A DNA stretch of 64,000 nt from an uncultured Lachnospiraceae bacterium (lineage in GTDB: Bacteria; Bacillota; Clostridia; Lachnospirales; Lachnospiraceae): assembly GCA_937920345.1 (NCBI GenBank), contig CALGVA010000074.1:34218-98217 (forward strand), written 5' to 3'. Each line of letters starts with the position of its first letter. The first letter of the stretch is position 1. Below are positions 1 to 9,049 of the stretch, in pieces. Below the pieces are notes generated by a model, which was not told where the DNA came from, did no database searches, and saw only the letters and a list, made by a program, of their open reading frames with translations. The translations under genes and the position numbers were made by a program.

Positions 1-327
1 CATATGCTTCTCCGGATCAGTGATCACAAGCCTGCCGTCAGAAAGCCTGTATATTCCGTTCCGGTAGCCGGACAGATTTTCCGACATATCTGTCACCTCT
101 TCCAGATATCTCCCCATAGCCGTACCGTCAGCCTGGCTCTGTGACTGTCTGCCAGCACCATCGGTCTCACGACCTTCTGGCCGGTCATCCGGCATATTGC
201 CGTCCGCGGTTTCATTATTTCCGCAGCCTCCGAGCAATGCAACCGCCATTACAACAGCCAGTATGCCGGCTGATAATCTTTTGCCGTTTCTTTTTCTGTA
301 TGTACCAAATATCCCTGTTCTGCTCAT
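1..327 (-). CDS. Putative lipoprotein, N-terminal part (gene runs off the window)
   Basis: An open frame of 109 codons reads from the ATG at 327 to the window edge without a stop. The protein starts with a basic n-region (RKRNGKR), a hydrophobic stretch and a lipobox, LLGGCG, with the modified cysteine at about residue 35. A hydrophilic Gln/Asp/Gly-rich linker follows, as expected for a surface lipoprotein tethered to the membrane. The last visible residues, YRLSDGRLVITD, resemble a beta-strand repeat, but too little remains to name a family. AAGGA lies about 10 bases before the ATG. It is divergent from the two-component system at 806-2806. The lipoprotein call is seen in sequence; the function is unknown. 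Confidence 0.7.
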   Translation of the reverse strand, partial: MSRTGIFGTYRKRNGKRLSAGILAVVMAVALLGGCGNNETADGNMPDDRPEGRETDGAGRQSQSQADGTAMGRYLEEVTDMSENLSGYRNGIYRLSDGRLVITDPEKHM

Positions 328-805
328 TTTCTGTCCATCCTTAACTTATATATTTCATCCCCTTTTACAGTTCCCATCATAACAACCTTTCCTCTAAATA
401 ATCTCTAAAAATGAAGAAAGTTTTTTAGATTTCAAAATCCCCGTTTTTCTCGGACGACGCACATGCATTTCGAATAAGCGTACAAATTTCCTATGCCATA
501 AAAAATCGAGCAAGTTCGATTGCGAGATTTGCCTGCGGCAAACACGGATAACCAAAGGAATTTCGTTACTGTTCACTCCGTTCCGGTAACAGGTAAAAAT
601 CCATGCAAAATTTGCTTCGCAAATGGATTTTTACTTACAATATATACTCTTTCGTACGGACTTAGCAGTAAATGCCAAGTCCTGTATGAACAGTAACGGA
701 ATTTCCTATGATATTAAATAAAATGTACATTTTTTAGAGGATAAATAGAGGTTATCGTGCTATGATATAAATAAAACATTTTCAGATCAGAAAGGACCAC
801 CCGCC
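328..805. other. Intergenic region between divergent genes, with an inverted-repeat element
   Basis: This 478-base AT-rich gap separates the lipoprotein gene from the response regulator. Its second half holds the inverted repeat at 557-706. A 60-codon minus-strand frame (394-576) overlaps the repeat's left arm and looks like chance. TATGAT near 763 may be a -10 for the response regulator, but I see no well-spaced -35. Confidence 0.5.
557..706. repeat. MITE-like 150 bp element with terminal inverted repeats and an internal hairpin
   Basis: The left end GGAATTTCGTTACTGTTCA (557-575) is matched in reverse complement by 687-706, with one indel-type difference. Inside lies a perfect 12-bp stem, GTAAAAATCCAT / ATGGATTTTTAC, around a TTCG-containing loop. 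GTTACTGTTCAC recurs in the gap at 2826. No coding potential is seen. Confidence 0.55.
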
Positions 806-1480
806 ATGAGAATCCTGCTTGCGGAAGACGACAGACACTTAAATGACACCCTTACCTACCAGCTTGAGACAGAACACTTCACCGTGGACTCCTGTCTGGA
901 CGGCGAGGAAGCGCTTTTCTACGGAGAACAGAATATATACGACGTAATCCTGCTTGACAGAATGCTTCCCGGCAAGGAGGGGACTGACGTGCTGACGGAG
1001 CTTAGAAGCAAAGGAATCACCACCCCGGTGATCCTCATCACGGCCCTCGGCACACTCTCCGACAAAGTGACCGGGCTGGATCTGGGCGCGGACGACTATC
1101 TGGTGAAACCATTTGCCTTCGAAGAACTGATGGCCCGGATCCGCTGCGTCACCAGAAGACCACATACCCTCACAGTGAACGACACCTTCTCCGTGGCTGA
1201 CATCTCATGGCAAGCGTCGGAATGTATTCTTACAGGTCCGCAAGGCACCTGTACTCTCTCGAAAAAAGAGGCCGCGCTGATGGAAATATTCGTTCACTCT
1301 CTGGGGAAAACCTTACAGCGCGGTACCCTGCTGCTCAAAGTCTGGGGACCGGAGAGCGATGTGGAAGAAGGCAATCTGGACAACTACATTCACTTTCTGC
1401 GCCGCAGATTACAGATCACAGGAAGCAGCCTGCAGATCAAAACCGTTCGGGGTGTCGGATACAGTCTGCAGGAAACATGA
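806..1480 (+). CDS. OmpR/PhoB-family response regulator
   Basis: The 224-residue protein has an N-terminal receiver domain (about 1-115) and a C-terminal winged-helix DNA-binding domain (about 130-222). Visible receiver residues are the acidic pocket D8-D9, the phosphoacceptor D51 in LLDRMLPG, T79 and K101 in LVKPF. The C-terminal part has the typical ending VRGVGYSL, and the recognition-helix region reads NLDNYIHFLRRRL. It is transcribed with the histidine kinase gene 30 bases downstream, so the two form a two-component system in which phosphorylation should alter promoter binding. AAAGGA sits 9-10 bases before the ATG. The target genes and stimulus cannot be read from the sequence; the divergent lipoprotein gene is a possible target. 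Confidence 0.93.
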   Translation: MRILLAEDDRHLNDTLTYQLETEHFTVDSCLDGEEALFYGEQNIYDVILLDRMLPGKEGTDVLTELRSKGITTPVILITALGTLSDKVTGLDLGADDYLVKPFAFEELMARIRCVTRRPHTLTVNDTFSVADISWQASECILTGPQGTCTLSKKEAALMEIFVHSLGKTLQRGTLLLKVWGPESDVEEGNLDNYIHFLRRRLQITGSSLQIKTVRGVGYSLQET

Positions 1481-1510
1481 AGCTTCACTGATTATAAGGA
1501 GAACACCCGC

Positions 1511-2806
1511 ATGTTCCAAAAAGTACATCTGCGCCTGACGCTGCTGTGCACGGGAATCACCGCCGTCATCATGATCGTCATGTCCCTCTGTTACCTGTAC
1601 GTATCGGAGACGGGATTGTACCGCAACCAGTTTCAGGCATTTAAAAACGATATCAATACCATTTCCACCAATCTGGAACAGCAGACCGTAATCTCCATGG
1701 AATGGCTGTCCAAGATGGAAGCACAGGGCAACTATCTGTTCTTTGTTCTGGATAACGGCACGCCCTTTCTCTTCAACCAGTTAAACGATCCTGATGAAAA
1801 TGCCGCGAGAGATTTACTTTTACAGGAAAGCAAAGAAGCCTACACCGCACAATTTCCGGCGGAAGTCGGCGTCAAAGCGAATGCTTACAGCCCGCTTGCC
1901 CATATGGAATATGATTTCTTCTCCCCGTCCAGACAGAGCAAATATTACGGGAGTTACATCACCATGGGCACGTCCAACTCTGTCCTGGAAATCACGGTTC
2001 TCTCTTCTTTGCAAAAACTTGAACAGCAAATCTATGAACAGCGTTTCCGCTTTCTGCTGATAGACCTTGCCGCAGTCATGCTGCTCAGCATTTTTTCCTG
2101 GTTCTTTACCGGCAGACTGCTCAGACCTATCATCGAAAATCAGGAGAAGCAGGCTCTCTTCATCGCCTCCGCTTCCCATGAACTTCGCACGCCTCTGTCC
2201 GTTATTCTGTCTGCAGCGGAATGCTGCCGCACCGCGCCGCCGGAACGGCAGGAAGGTTTTCTGAAAACGATCTGGCAGGAGGGTTTGCGCGTCTCTTCTC
2301 TGGTCAGTGACATGCTCACCCTGTCGCAGTCGGACAACCACCGTTTTCCTGTCCGCATGGAACCCACGGAACTGGATACGCTGCTCATGAACACCTACGA
2401 GGCCTTCGAACCGCTGGCACAGGAAAAAGACATCGCCCTGTCCATCCGGATTCCCGAAGGCGCCCTTCCACCGTGTACCGCAGACCCAGCGCGGATCAGC
2501 CAGGTGCTCTCCATTCTGCTGCACAATGCCATCAGCTATACGCCCGAACACGGTAAGATCCGCCTGTCCCTTACAAGGCAGAAAGATAAATTCCACCTGT
2601 CCGTCACGGACAACGGCATCGGTATCTCGGATGAAGACAAAAAGCGTATCTTTGACCGCTTCTACCGGGTGGAAAAGTCCCGCAGCACGAAGGATCACTT
2701 CGGACTGGGGCTGTCCATCGCCTATGAAATTGTAAAAGCGCACGGGGGAAGTATTCAGGTGAGCGACGCCGAAGGCGGAGGAAGCTGCTTTACGGTGGTG
2801 TTGTAA
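1511..2806 (+). CDS. Sensor histidine kinase
   Basis: The 431-residue membrane kinase has a TM segment at about 10-32, an extracytoplasmic region of about 150 residues, a second TM at about 183-203, then the catalytic core. The phosphoacceptor is H223 in SHELRTP. The ATPase domain shows the N box (HNAISYTP), the G1 box (DNGIGI), the F region (FDRFYRVEKSRS) and the G2 box (GLGLSIA). The linker between TM2 and the H box is too short for a full HAMP domain, which is mildly unusual. It should phosphorylate the regulator encoded just upstream. The sensor region matches no family I recognise, so the ligand is unknown. Confidence 0.92.
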   Translation: MFQKVHLRLTLLCTGITAVIMIVMSLCYLYVSETGLYRNQFQAFKNDINTISTNLEQQTVISMEWLSKMEAQGNYLFFVLDNGTPFLFNQLNDPDENAARDLLLQESKEAYTAQFPAEVGVKANAYSPLAHMEYDFFSPSRQSKYYGSYITMGTSNSVLEITVLSSLQKLEQQIYEQRFRFLLIDLAAVMLLSIFSWFFTGRLLRPIIENQEKQALFIASASHELRTPLSVILSAAECCRTAPPERQEGFLKTIWQEGLRVSSLVSDMLTLSQSDNHRFPVRMEPTELDTLLMNTYEAFEPLAQEKDIALSIRIPEGALPPCTADPARISQVLSILLHNAISYTPEHGKIRLSLTRQKDKFHLSVTDNGIGISDEDKKRIFDRFYRVEKSRSTKDHFGLGLSIAYEIVKAHGGSIQVSDAEGGGSCFTVVL

Positions 2807-3199
2807 GGCACTGTAAAATCTCTGTCGTTACTGTTCACACCCGCACCATGCACTTGCTGCATGGTGTCGGAGCCAGCGCCAAAATGCCTGTTTTTTGGCA
2901 TTTTGTGTGCATCATCGTTGCAATTCACACTGGATAACCGTAAATTAATGCGAAATCTGGCATAGGTGTGAATTGTAAAATCTCTGTCTTTTCCTGTCAA
3001 ATTTTCTGCAGATTTCTATATCATTTCACGCCGGAATAAGATATACTGTAACCAGAATACTGTATCTCGTTTCACTTTTCTATAAGATACGGCATTCCTG
3101 TACACCACCCATAGAACTTCCGGCTGTCATACCGGCATGTATCACGGTGTACTTCGTATCTTTCATATCAACAATAAAAAATACAGGAGGGGAATTACA
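2807..3199. repeat. Intergenic gap with repeated and palindromic sequence
   Basis: The gap before the flotillin gene contains a direct repeat of TGTAAAATCTCTGTC (near 2812 and 2976) and several small palindromes: GCACCATGCA / TGCATGGTG, AAAATGCC / GGCATTTT, and CAATTCACAC / GTGTGAATTG (about 2921-2975). It shares GTTACTGTTCAC with the element at 557-706. Nothing looks coding. The 3' part should carry the flotillin promoter, but no clear -35/-10 pair stood out. Confidence 0.45.
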
Positions 3200-4705
3200 A
3201 TGAAAACAATTGGTTTACCGGCACTGATCATTATCATTCTGGTGGTTCTGTTTATCTTCTTCATGGCCATCGGCTACGTCAAAGCGCCGCCGGATATGGC
3301 GTACATCATCTCCGGTTTCAAGAAGAAATCCAAGATTGTTATCGGTAAAGCGAGTATCCGCATTCCGTTCTTCGAGCGTATGGATAAGCTGAACCTGCGG
3401 CTGATCCCCATCGACGTCAAGACCAGCAACGCAGTGCCCACGGCGGACTATATCAACATCAATGTAGACGCCACCGTCAACATCAAGATCAGCAGCGAGG
3501 CCGACAGGCTCCGTCTCGCAGCAGAGAACTTCTTAAACAAAAACACCGAGTACATAGCCGGTGTTGCCAGAGAGGTACTGGAAGGCAATGTCCGTGAAAT
3601 CGTAGGCAAAATGCGGCTGGAAGAAATGGTTTCCGACAGGCAGAAATTCGCCAATCTGGTGAAAGAAAACGCCGAGCCCGACCTCGGTGCAATGGGTCTG
3701 GACATCGTCAGCTTCAACGTGCAGAACTTCGTGGACGGCAACGACGTCATCGAGAATCTGGGTATTGATAACATCGTAAAGATCAAGAAAACCGCCGCAA
3801 TCGCAAGGGCTGAGAGCGAGAGGGATATCAAAGTGGCGCAGGCCGCCGCGGACAAGGAATCCAACGACGCCGCTGTTGCCGCACAGACCGAGATCGCCAA
3901 GAAACAGAATGAACTGGCCATCAAGAAATCCGAGTTACAGCAGGAAGCCGACACCAAGAAGGCTATGGCGGACGCCGCTTACGAGATCCAGAAAGAGGAA
4001 CAGCGTAAGACCATCGAGGTAACGACCGCCAACGCGGATATCGCCAAGCAGGAACGCGAGATCGAGTTAAAACAGAAACAGGTAGCGGTTAAAGAACGTG
4101 CTCTGGAAGCGGAGGTCAAGAAGCAGGCGGAAGCAGACAAATACGCCGCCCAGCAGAAAGCGGACGCAGCCCTCTACCAGAGACAGAAGGACGCAGAGGC
4201 AAAGCAGTTCGAAGCCCAGCGTGAAGCGGAGGCAAGAAAGGCTCAGGCGGAGGCAGACCGCTTCTCCAAAGAGCAGGAAGCCGCAGGTATCCGTGCAGTC
4301 GGTGAGGCGGAAGCCTCAGCCATTCAGGCGAAAGGTATTGCGGAGGCAGAAGCAATGGAACGCAAGGCGGAGGCTTACGCGAAATACAACAAGGCTGCCG
4401 TAGCCGAAATGATGATCAAGGTACTGCCCGATATCGCGGCGAAGATCGCAGAACCGCTCGGCCAGATCGACAAGATCACGATCATCGGCGGCGGAGACGG
4501 CGACAGCAACGGCGTCAATCAGATTGCCGGCAATGTGCCCGTTGTTATGGCGAAATTATTTGAAAGCATGAAGGAAGCCACCGGCATTGACTTATCCGAG
4601 ATTATCAAGGCGGATACCTACGACGCGAAAGTCAACCGCAACGTGAATGTGACCGGATTGGACGATGTGAATGTCATTGTCAGGAAGGAAGACGAAATGG
4701 CGTAA
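3200..4705 (+). CDS. Flotillin-like SPFH-domain membrane protein
   Basis: The 501-residue protein has an N-terminal membrane segment (about 5-25, rich in I/L/V/F) and an SPFH/band-7 domain (about 30-200). A long Ala/Glu/Lys-rich coiled coil (about 205-410), with dense EAEA and KAEA repeats, follows, then a flotillin C-terminal region with IIGGGDGD. Length and order match FloT/YuaG-type flotillins, which scaffold membrane microdomains and organise secretion and signalling complexes. The start was set at the ATG with AGGAGGGG upstream rather than the longer frame from 3137. Flotillin genes often sit beside NfeD; none is present here. A bidirectional terminator follows. The family call is firm; the client proteins are unknown. 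Confidence 0.92.
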   Translation: MKTIGLPALIIIILVVLFIFFMAIGYVKAPPDMAYIISGFKKKSKIVIGKASIRIPFFERMDKLNLRLIPIDVKTSNAVPTADYININVDATVNIKISSEADRLRLAAENFLNKNTEYIAGVAREVLEGNVREIVGKMRLEEMVSDRQKFANLVKENAEPDLGAMGLDIVSFNVQNFVDGNDVIENLGIDNIVKIKKTAAIARAESERDIKVAQAAADKESNDAAVAAQTEIAKKQNELAIKKSELQQEADTKKAMADAAYEIQKEEQRKTIEVTTANADIAKQEREIELKQKQVAVKERALEAEVKKQAEADKYAAQQKADAALYQRQKDAEAKQFEAQREAEARKAQAEADRFSKEQEAAGIRAVGEAEASAIQAKGIAEAEAMERKAEAYAKYNKAAVAEMMIKVLPDIAAKIAEPLGQIDKITIIGGGDGDSNGVNQIAGNVPVVMAKLFESMKEATGIDLSEIIKADTYDAKVNRNVNVTGLDDVNVIVRKEDEMA

Positions 4706-4796
4706 GAAATTAGGCCTTGCCCGATTGCAGGATTATAAGTATTCCTTCGGATAACTCGTCGCGAACCCGAATGAGCGGGATAACTTCATATACCAT

Positions 4797-4838
4797 AAAA
4801 AGGCTGAGCACCCGCAAAACGGGCTTTCAGCCTTTTTA
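4797..4838. terminator. Bidirectional rho-independent terminator
   Basis: AAAAAGGCTGA pairs with TTTCAGCCTTTTT around an inner GCCCG-type stem (CCCGC / CGGGC, AAAA loop). A-runs on one side and T-runs on the other serve both the flotillin gene (+) and the convergent permease gene (-). Confidence 0.85.
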
Positions 4839-4876
4839 TATATTATCTGATATCATTTATACCGGCTGCTCCTGCA

Positions 4877-6097
4877 TTACTCATGTCTAAGCGCTTCAAT
4901 CGGACTCAGCTTCGCAGCCTTCTTCGCCGGATAGATTCCGAAGAAGATACCTACTGCCGAGGAAAAGATCGCCGCAAATAATACCGTTGTGGCCTTGACC
5001 TGCGCCTGAAATCCCATCATGCCGCAAACGCCCACCGCGCCCAGGCTCCCAAGACCGATCCCGATCAGACCGCCGATCAGGGTTATGATACCCGCCTCCG
5101 CCAGAAACTGCAGCAGAATGGAATTCGTCCTTGCGCCCAGCGACTTACGGATACCAATCTCTCTCGTGCGCTCTGTCACGGACACGAGCATAATGTTCAT
5201 AACGCCGATACCGCCTACCAGAAGCGAGATGGCCGCCACGAAGGAGATAAAGACCGTAATCACGCTTAAGATACTGTCAATCTGTGACTGTGCATCCGCG
5301 AAACTCTCCATCAGAATTTTATTCTCTCCGCGGGTGTTATGCTTATTTTCCATCAGCCGCAGAGAATCTGCCGCAACCTGCGTGGAAAATTCCGCACTCT
5401 CTCCCACAATAAAGAACTGCTGGAAATCCTCCACCCAGAATCCATAGCCTGATCCCAGCATGGAAATCGGCATTTCCACCTGCAGATAACCGCTGCCGTT
5501 CAATGCGGAAAGCATCGTAGATGTACTGTCCTGTCTTATGCCCACGATGGTCATCTCCTGCGTCACATTATAAATTGTCACGTCGAAATTCATGCCCACC
5601 ACGTCCGTCGTGCCGAAAAGCATTCTGGCGCTCGTCTCGTTGATGACGCATACTTTATTGCCTGCCAGATAATCGCCTTCCGTAAAATATCTCCCTCTCA
5701 CCATCGGCTCTTTTGCCACACAGTATTGCAAGGCTTCATTACCTGCGTACACCAACGCTTCAAAATTACCTTTACGTCCTTCCGCATTCGCCCACATCTG
5801 ATACTGCGGCGTAACGCCTTTGACGTGCTCTACTTTTTCTTCAATCAGTTCAAAATCCTCATCCGTGAAAGTCACGTCATTTCCTTCCACGGAATCATTC
5901 GCATAGAGCGCCACCTGTCCACCCGCCATGCTGTCCAGTTCTCCGTTGATCTGGCTTCTCATGCCGTTACCGATGGAAATGATCAGAATCACCGAGGCAA
6001 TACCGATAATGATACCTAACATCGTGAGAATGGAACGCCCTTTATTGCTCTTGATATTCATCAAAGCAATCTTAATATATTCCCATACCTGCGCCAT
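4877..6097 (-). CDS. MacB/FtsX-type ABC transporter permease
   Basis: The 406-residue membrane protein has a TM at about 20-42 (MLGIIIGIASVILII), a large extracytoplasmic MacB-type domain (about 50-270), and three more TMs near 280-305, 325-350 and 365-390. It ends with the typical SPIEALRHE. This four-TM topology matches MacB-like permeases, which act with a cytosolic ATPase and a membrane-fusion adaptor to export peptides, drugs or lipids. Here the partners are encoded upstream in the order ATPase, adaptor, permease. In Gram-positive relatives such tripartite-like sets serve antimicrobial peptide or lipid export. The substrate is not evident. The gene ends at the bidirectional terminator near 4.8 kb. 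Confidence 0.92.
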   Translation of the reverse strand: MAQVWEYIKIALMNIKSNKGRSILTMLGIIIGIASVILIISIGNGMRSQINGELDSMAGGQVALYANDSVEGNDVTFTDEDFELIEEKVEHVKGVTPQYQMWANAEGRKGNFEALVYAGNEALQYCVAKEPMVRGRYFTEGDYLAGNKVCVINETSARMLFGTTDVVGMNFDVTIYNVTQEMTIVGIRQDSTSTMLSALNGSGYLQVEMPISMLGSGYGFWVEDFQQFFIVGESAEFSTQVAADSLRLMENKHNTRGENKILMESFADAQSQIDSILSVITVFISFVAAISLLVGGIGVMNIMLVSVTERTREIGIRKSLGARTNSILLQFLAEAGIITLIGGLIGIGLGSLGAVGVCGMMGFQAQVKATTVLFAAIFSSAVGIFFGIYPAKKAAKLSPIEALRHE

Positions 6098-6176
6098 TGT
6101 AGCAACCTATCCCTTTCCTGCCGCCGCATGATTTTCCGGCCGGCATCTGTACAGTCTGACAAACATTCATCGTTTT

Positions 6177-7715
6177 CTACTGCTGCGGGATAGCCGTCAC
6201 GGGCATGCCTTCCTCCAGATTCTGTCCCGTCGTCACAATGACCGTTTCACCTTCTGCCAGACCTTCCGTTACTTCACTGAAGCTGTCGGAAGCAATGCCT
6301 GTGGTGATCCGTCTCTTCACCGCAACGCCGTTCTCTGCCACAAACACAAAGTCTCCATCCATATCCGTATTGATAACCTCCAGCGGAATCGTCACCACGC
6401 CTGCGGCGGACGCCGTATGAATCTCCACTCTCGCTTCCACTCCAAGGTAGATGTCAGAATCCGGATTCTCGATCCCGATCTCCGCTCCTACCACAGCCGC
6501 GCCGCTCTGGTTCGTCGTTGCCATACGGTCGATCTTCGTCACCCTGCCCTCGTATTTCTTACCGGCAATATCAATATCGACTGCCTGCCCCATCTGAATT
6601 TTCTCCAGATCATATTTGGAGACATTAATCTCCACCTTAACCTTCTCCGTGCTCTCCACGGTAACCAGCTTTGTTCCCTCCTGCGGCACAGAACCCTCAA
6701 CAGCTTCCATCTCCGTGACAACGCCGTCAAACTCTGCCAGTATTCCGTTTTCCACCTCATGAATGTCGTCCAGTGTCTCCTGTCCGCTTATCCGCTCCAT
6801 CTGTGTATTGGCCTCTAACTGACTTCTGCCGCCCTTGTCCATGGAGCCTCCCTCTGAACTGTTCTTCTGTGATTTCATCTCTGAACGGTACTCTTTATAA
6901 GCCGCTATTTTCTCCTGATAGAGGTCCACTTCCTTCTGCCATGCCAGAATATCTTTATTATTCTGCTGCTCGTATGTATTAAACTGTATCAGCTTCTGCA
7001 GATTCAGGTATTCGTCTGAATCAGGTCTGTCTGACCAGTCCAGAAGAGATACCTGGAGCAATGTGCCTTCATGCGCAAGCCATGTCTTTTTATCATTAAT
7101 CTTCTGCTGCAGTTCTTTTACATAATTCTCACTGTCGGCAATCTGCTGTTCCAGCACCGCAAGATTCACATTCGCCTCACCCAGTTCTGCTATGTACTTG
7201 TTATCCTTATGGATAGAGCTTTCATAGCCGCCCTCGCTGGCCTGCAGCTTAAGCTCCGCGATCTGTTTCGCCTCTTTCAGGGCGTCGGCATCGTATTTGA
7301 TCAGACTGTCACCCTGTTTCACGCTGTCTCCTGCCGCCACATCCACTGTACCGATCTGCACTGCTACCGGCGCGAAATAGGTCTTGGTCTCCTCACTCCT
7401 GACCGTGCCGCTGGTATTCAGCGTCTGCTCAATGTCCTGCACTGTTGCCGTCGTCGTGAAGACCACTGTTCCTGCGTTCTTCGCCGCGATGGAATTGCCG
7501 ACCATGAAAATGACAATCACTGCCGCCACGCCGCCGATCACACAGCGTCTTACGATCTTCTTCCTTTTCTTCTTATCCATGGGCGTTCCGGATGCTTTCT
7601 CTTTTTTTGCCTTATGCTTCTTACTTTCTTTTTCTGCCTGACTTCCCGTCTCCGCAACGCCTGCAGTGTTCTCATTGTTTTTCACGGAGTCTGCTGTTTT
7701 CAATTCTTCTTTCAT
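6177..7715 (-). CDS. HlyD/MacA-like efflux adaptor protein
   Basis: The 512-residue protein starts with a Lys/Glu-rich cytosolic tail of about 65 residues, then a single TM (VIGGVAAVIVIFMVG), a lipoyl-like half motif (VAAGDSVKQGD), a long alpha-hairpin coiled coil (about 165-320), the second lipoyl half (ILAEFDGVVTEM) and a beta-barrel domain with YEGRVTKIDR. This is the membrane-fusion organisation that couples MacB-type permeases to substrate. GGAGGTAAAT immediately before the ATG decides the start; the longer frame to 7787 has no such site. The highly charged cytosolic extension is longer than in classic MacA. It lies 79 bases upstream of the permease and downstream of the ATPase on one transcript. 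Confidence 0.9.
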   Translation of the reverse strand: MKEELKTADSVKNNENTAGVAETGSQAEKESKKHKAKKEKASGTPMDKKKRKKIVRRCVIGGVAAVIVIFMVGNSIAAKNAGTVVFTTTATVQDIEQTLNTSGTVRSEETKTYFAPVAVQIGTVDVAAGDSVKQGDSLIKYDADALKEAKQIAELKLQASEGGYESSIHKDNKYIAELGEANVNLAVLEQQIADSENYVKELQQKINDKKTWLAHEGTLLQVSLLDWSDRPDSDEYLNLQKLIQFNTYEQQNNKDILAWQKEVDLYQEKIAAYKEYRSEMKSQKNSSEGGSMDKGGRSQLEANTQMERISGQETLDDIHEVENGILAEFDGVVTEMEAVEGSVPQEGTKLVTVESTEKVKVEINVSKYDLEKIQMGQAVDIDIAGKKYEGRVTKIDRMATTNQSGAAVVGAEIGIENPDSDIYLGVEARVEIHTASAAGVVTIPLEVINTDMDGDFVFVAENGVAVKRRITTGIASDSFSEVTEGLAEGETVIVTTGQNLEEGMPVTAIPQQ

Positions 7716-7841
7716 ATTTACCTCCATATCAGAGCAGTTTACTGCGATCAAGGCATATCCCCGGCTCTGACTCAATCTACTCCTCATTCCTGCTTATGTT
7801 TATGTTACAAAATAGTATTTTGATTCACGATGATTCCGTGC

Positions 7842-8543
7842 TCAGACGGCCATCTGTATTTCATTCTCATAATCTTCCACAATCTTTCCGTCCATGATCT
7901 TGATCACCCGCTTCGCCTGCGCCGCAATCTCATTATCATGCGTGATCAGGATAACGGTTCTGCCTTCCTCGTGCAGTCCCTTAAGAATCCCCATAATCTC
8001 CCTTGTGGAATTGGAATCCAGATTTCCGGTAGGCTCATCAGCAAGAATAATCGGCGGCGCCTGCGCGATGGCTCTGGCAATGGCCACTCTCTGCTGTTGT
8101 CCGCCGGACATTTCCGAAGGTTTATGATCTTTACGGTTCTCCAATCCCACCTTATTCAGTGCCCGGTCAGACAGTTCCGTCCGCTCCCGCTTGCCGACGC
8201 CGCGATAAATTAAAGGCAGTTCCACATTCTCAAGCGCCGTCAGGCTCGGAATCAGGTTGAATCCCTGAAAAATAAAGCCAATCTCCTGATTGCGAATATT
8301 CGAAAGTTCATCGTCCGTCATGCCCGCCACATCATGACCATGCAGATAGTAGCTGCCGCTGGTAGGCACATCCAGACATCCCAGCATATTCATCAGGGTA
8401 GATTTACCGGAACCGGAATGTCCGATGATCGCCACAAACTCCTTCTCATGAATCGTCAGGCTCACGTGATCCAGCGCCTTCACTTCATTTTCACCGGGAT
8501 TGTATGTCTTGCACATATCCCGAATCTCAACCAATGCCTCCAT
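7842..8543 (-). CDS. ABC transporter ATP-binding protein (MacB/LolD type)
   Basis: The 233-residue ATPase has Walker A GHSGSGKST, Q-loop region FIFQGFNLIPSL, signature MSGGQQQRVAIARA, Walker B IILADEPTGNLD and switch His in ITHDNEIA. These are the hallmarks of the LolD/MacB/FtsE subfamily. It should power the permease and adaptor encoded just downstream. The chosen ATG has GGAG six bases upstream; an in-frame ATG at 8555 adds four residues but has a poorer site. The gene is first in a three-gene operon. Confidence 0.94.
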   Translation of the reverse strand: MEALVEIRDMCKTYNPGENEVKALDHVSLTIHEKEFVAIIGHSGSGKSTLMNMLGCLDVPTSGSYYLHGHDVAGMTDDELSNIRNQEIGFIFQGFNLIPSLTALENVELPLIYRGVGKRERTELSDRALNKVGLENRKDHKPSEMSGGQQQRVAIARAIAQAPPIILADEPTGNLDSNSTREIMGILKGLHEEGRTVILITHDNEIAAQAKRVIKIMDGKIVEDYENEIQMAV

Positions 8544-9049
8544 AATGATCTCCATTTCTGCGCCGCCTTTAACGCAGTTTACCGAGTCTGCGCACTATGG
8601 GTTTGTGCCGGCAGCGCGCAGGCACAAACTTGCGTTTTCCTTCATATTTCTCCTGTATCTAAAATATTTTACTGCAAGATTATCACGAAAATGTCCGTCT
8701 AATCTTGTCTGGAACTCTTCATTCCATAACTACAACGATTCTGACATGCGTTTTTCTTCAAAATTATGAAGCAAAACAAGTTTGCTCCCAAATCAGCTTT
8801 ACGAGATTTGCATCGCCAGTCTGCTCCCTTCATACGAATGTATCTTAACAGGTATTTCTTAAAATCATGTTAGTGAAACCTTAATCTTATCTTATAGTTG
8901 GCGCCCCGCATTTTCACTTTCGGTCATGCGGAAACTTCCGCATATGGCTCTGAAAAAATCTCTTTCCCAATTTGTTAAACAAAAAAAGAAAATGCAAGCC
9001 ATGAAATCCGCTTACATTTTCCCTTTCGCATAATACAATCCTATGAATA
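8544..9049. other. Non-coding gap upstream of the ABC efflux operon
   Basis: No convincing gene is seen on either strand; plus-strand frames here are antisense shadows. The left part contains the palindrome-rich stretch TTTGTGCC...GGCACAAA near 8604-8630 and a relative (GCAGTTTACC) of the short repeat at 7729 and 15802. The right end holds the ribU terminator. Confidence 0.4.
8981..9020 (-). terminator. Rho-independent terminator of ribU
   Basis: On the minus strand AAAATGTAAGC pairs with GCTTGCATTTT around a ten-base loop, followed by CTTTTTTTG. It lies 30 bases after the ribU stop codon. Confidence 0.8.

Noticed and set aside
394..576. 60-codon minus-strand frame upstream of the response regulator
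   Set aside because: It overlaps the inverted-repeat element, has no ribosome site and matches no family.
1820..2743. 307-codon frame antisense to the histidine kinase
   Set aside because: It is a shadow of a clearly recognisable kinase frame; long antisense frames are common at this base composition.
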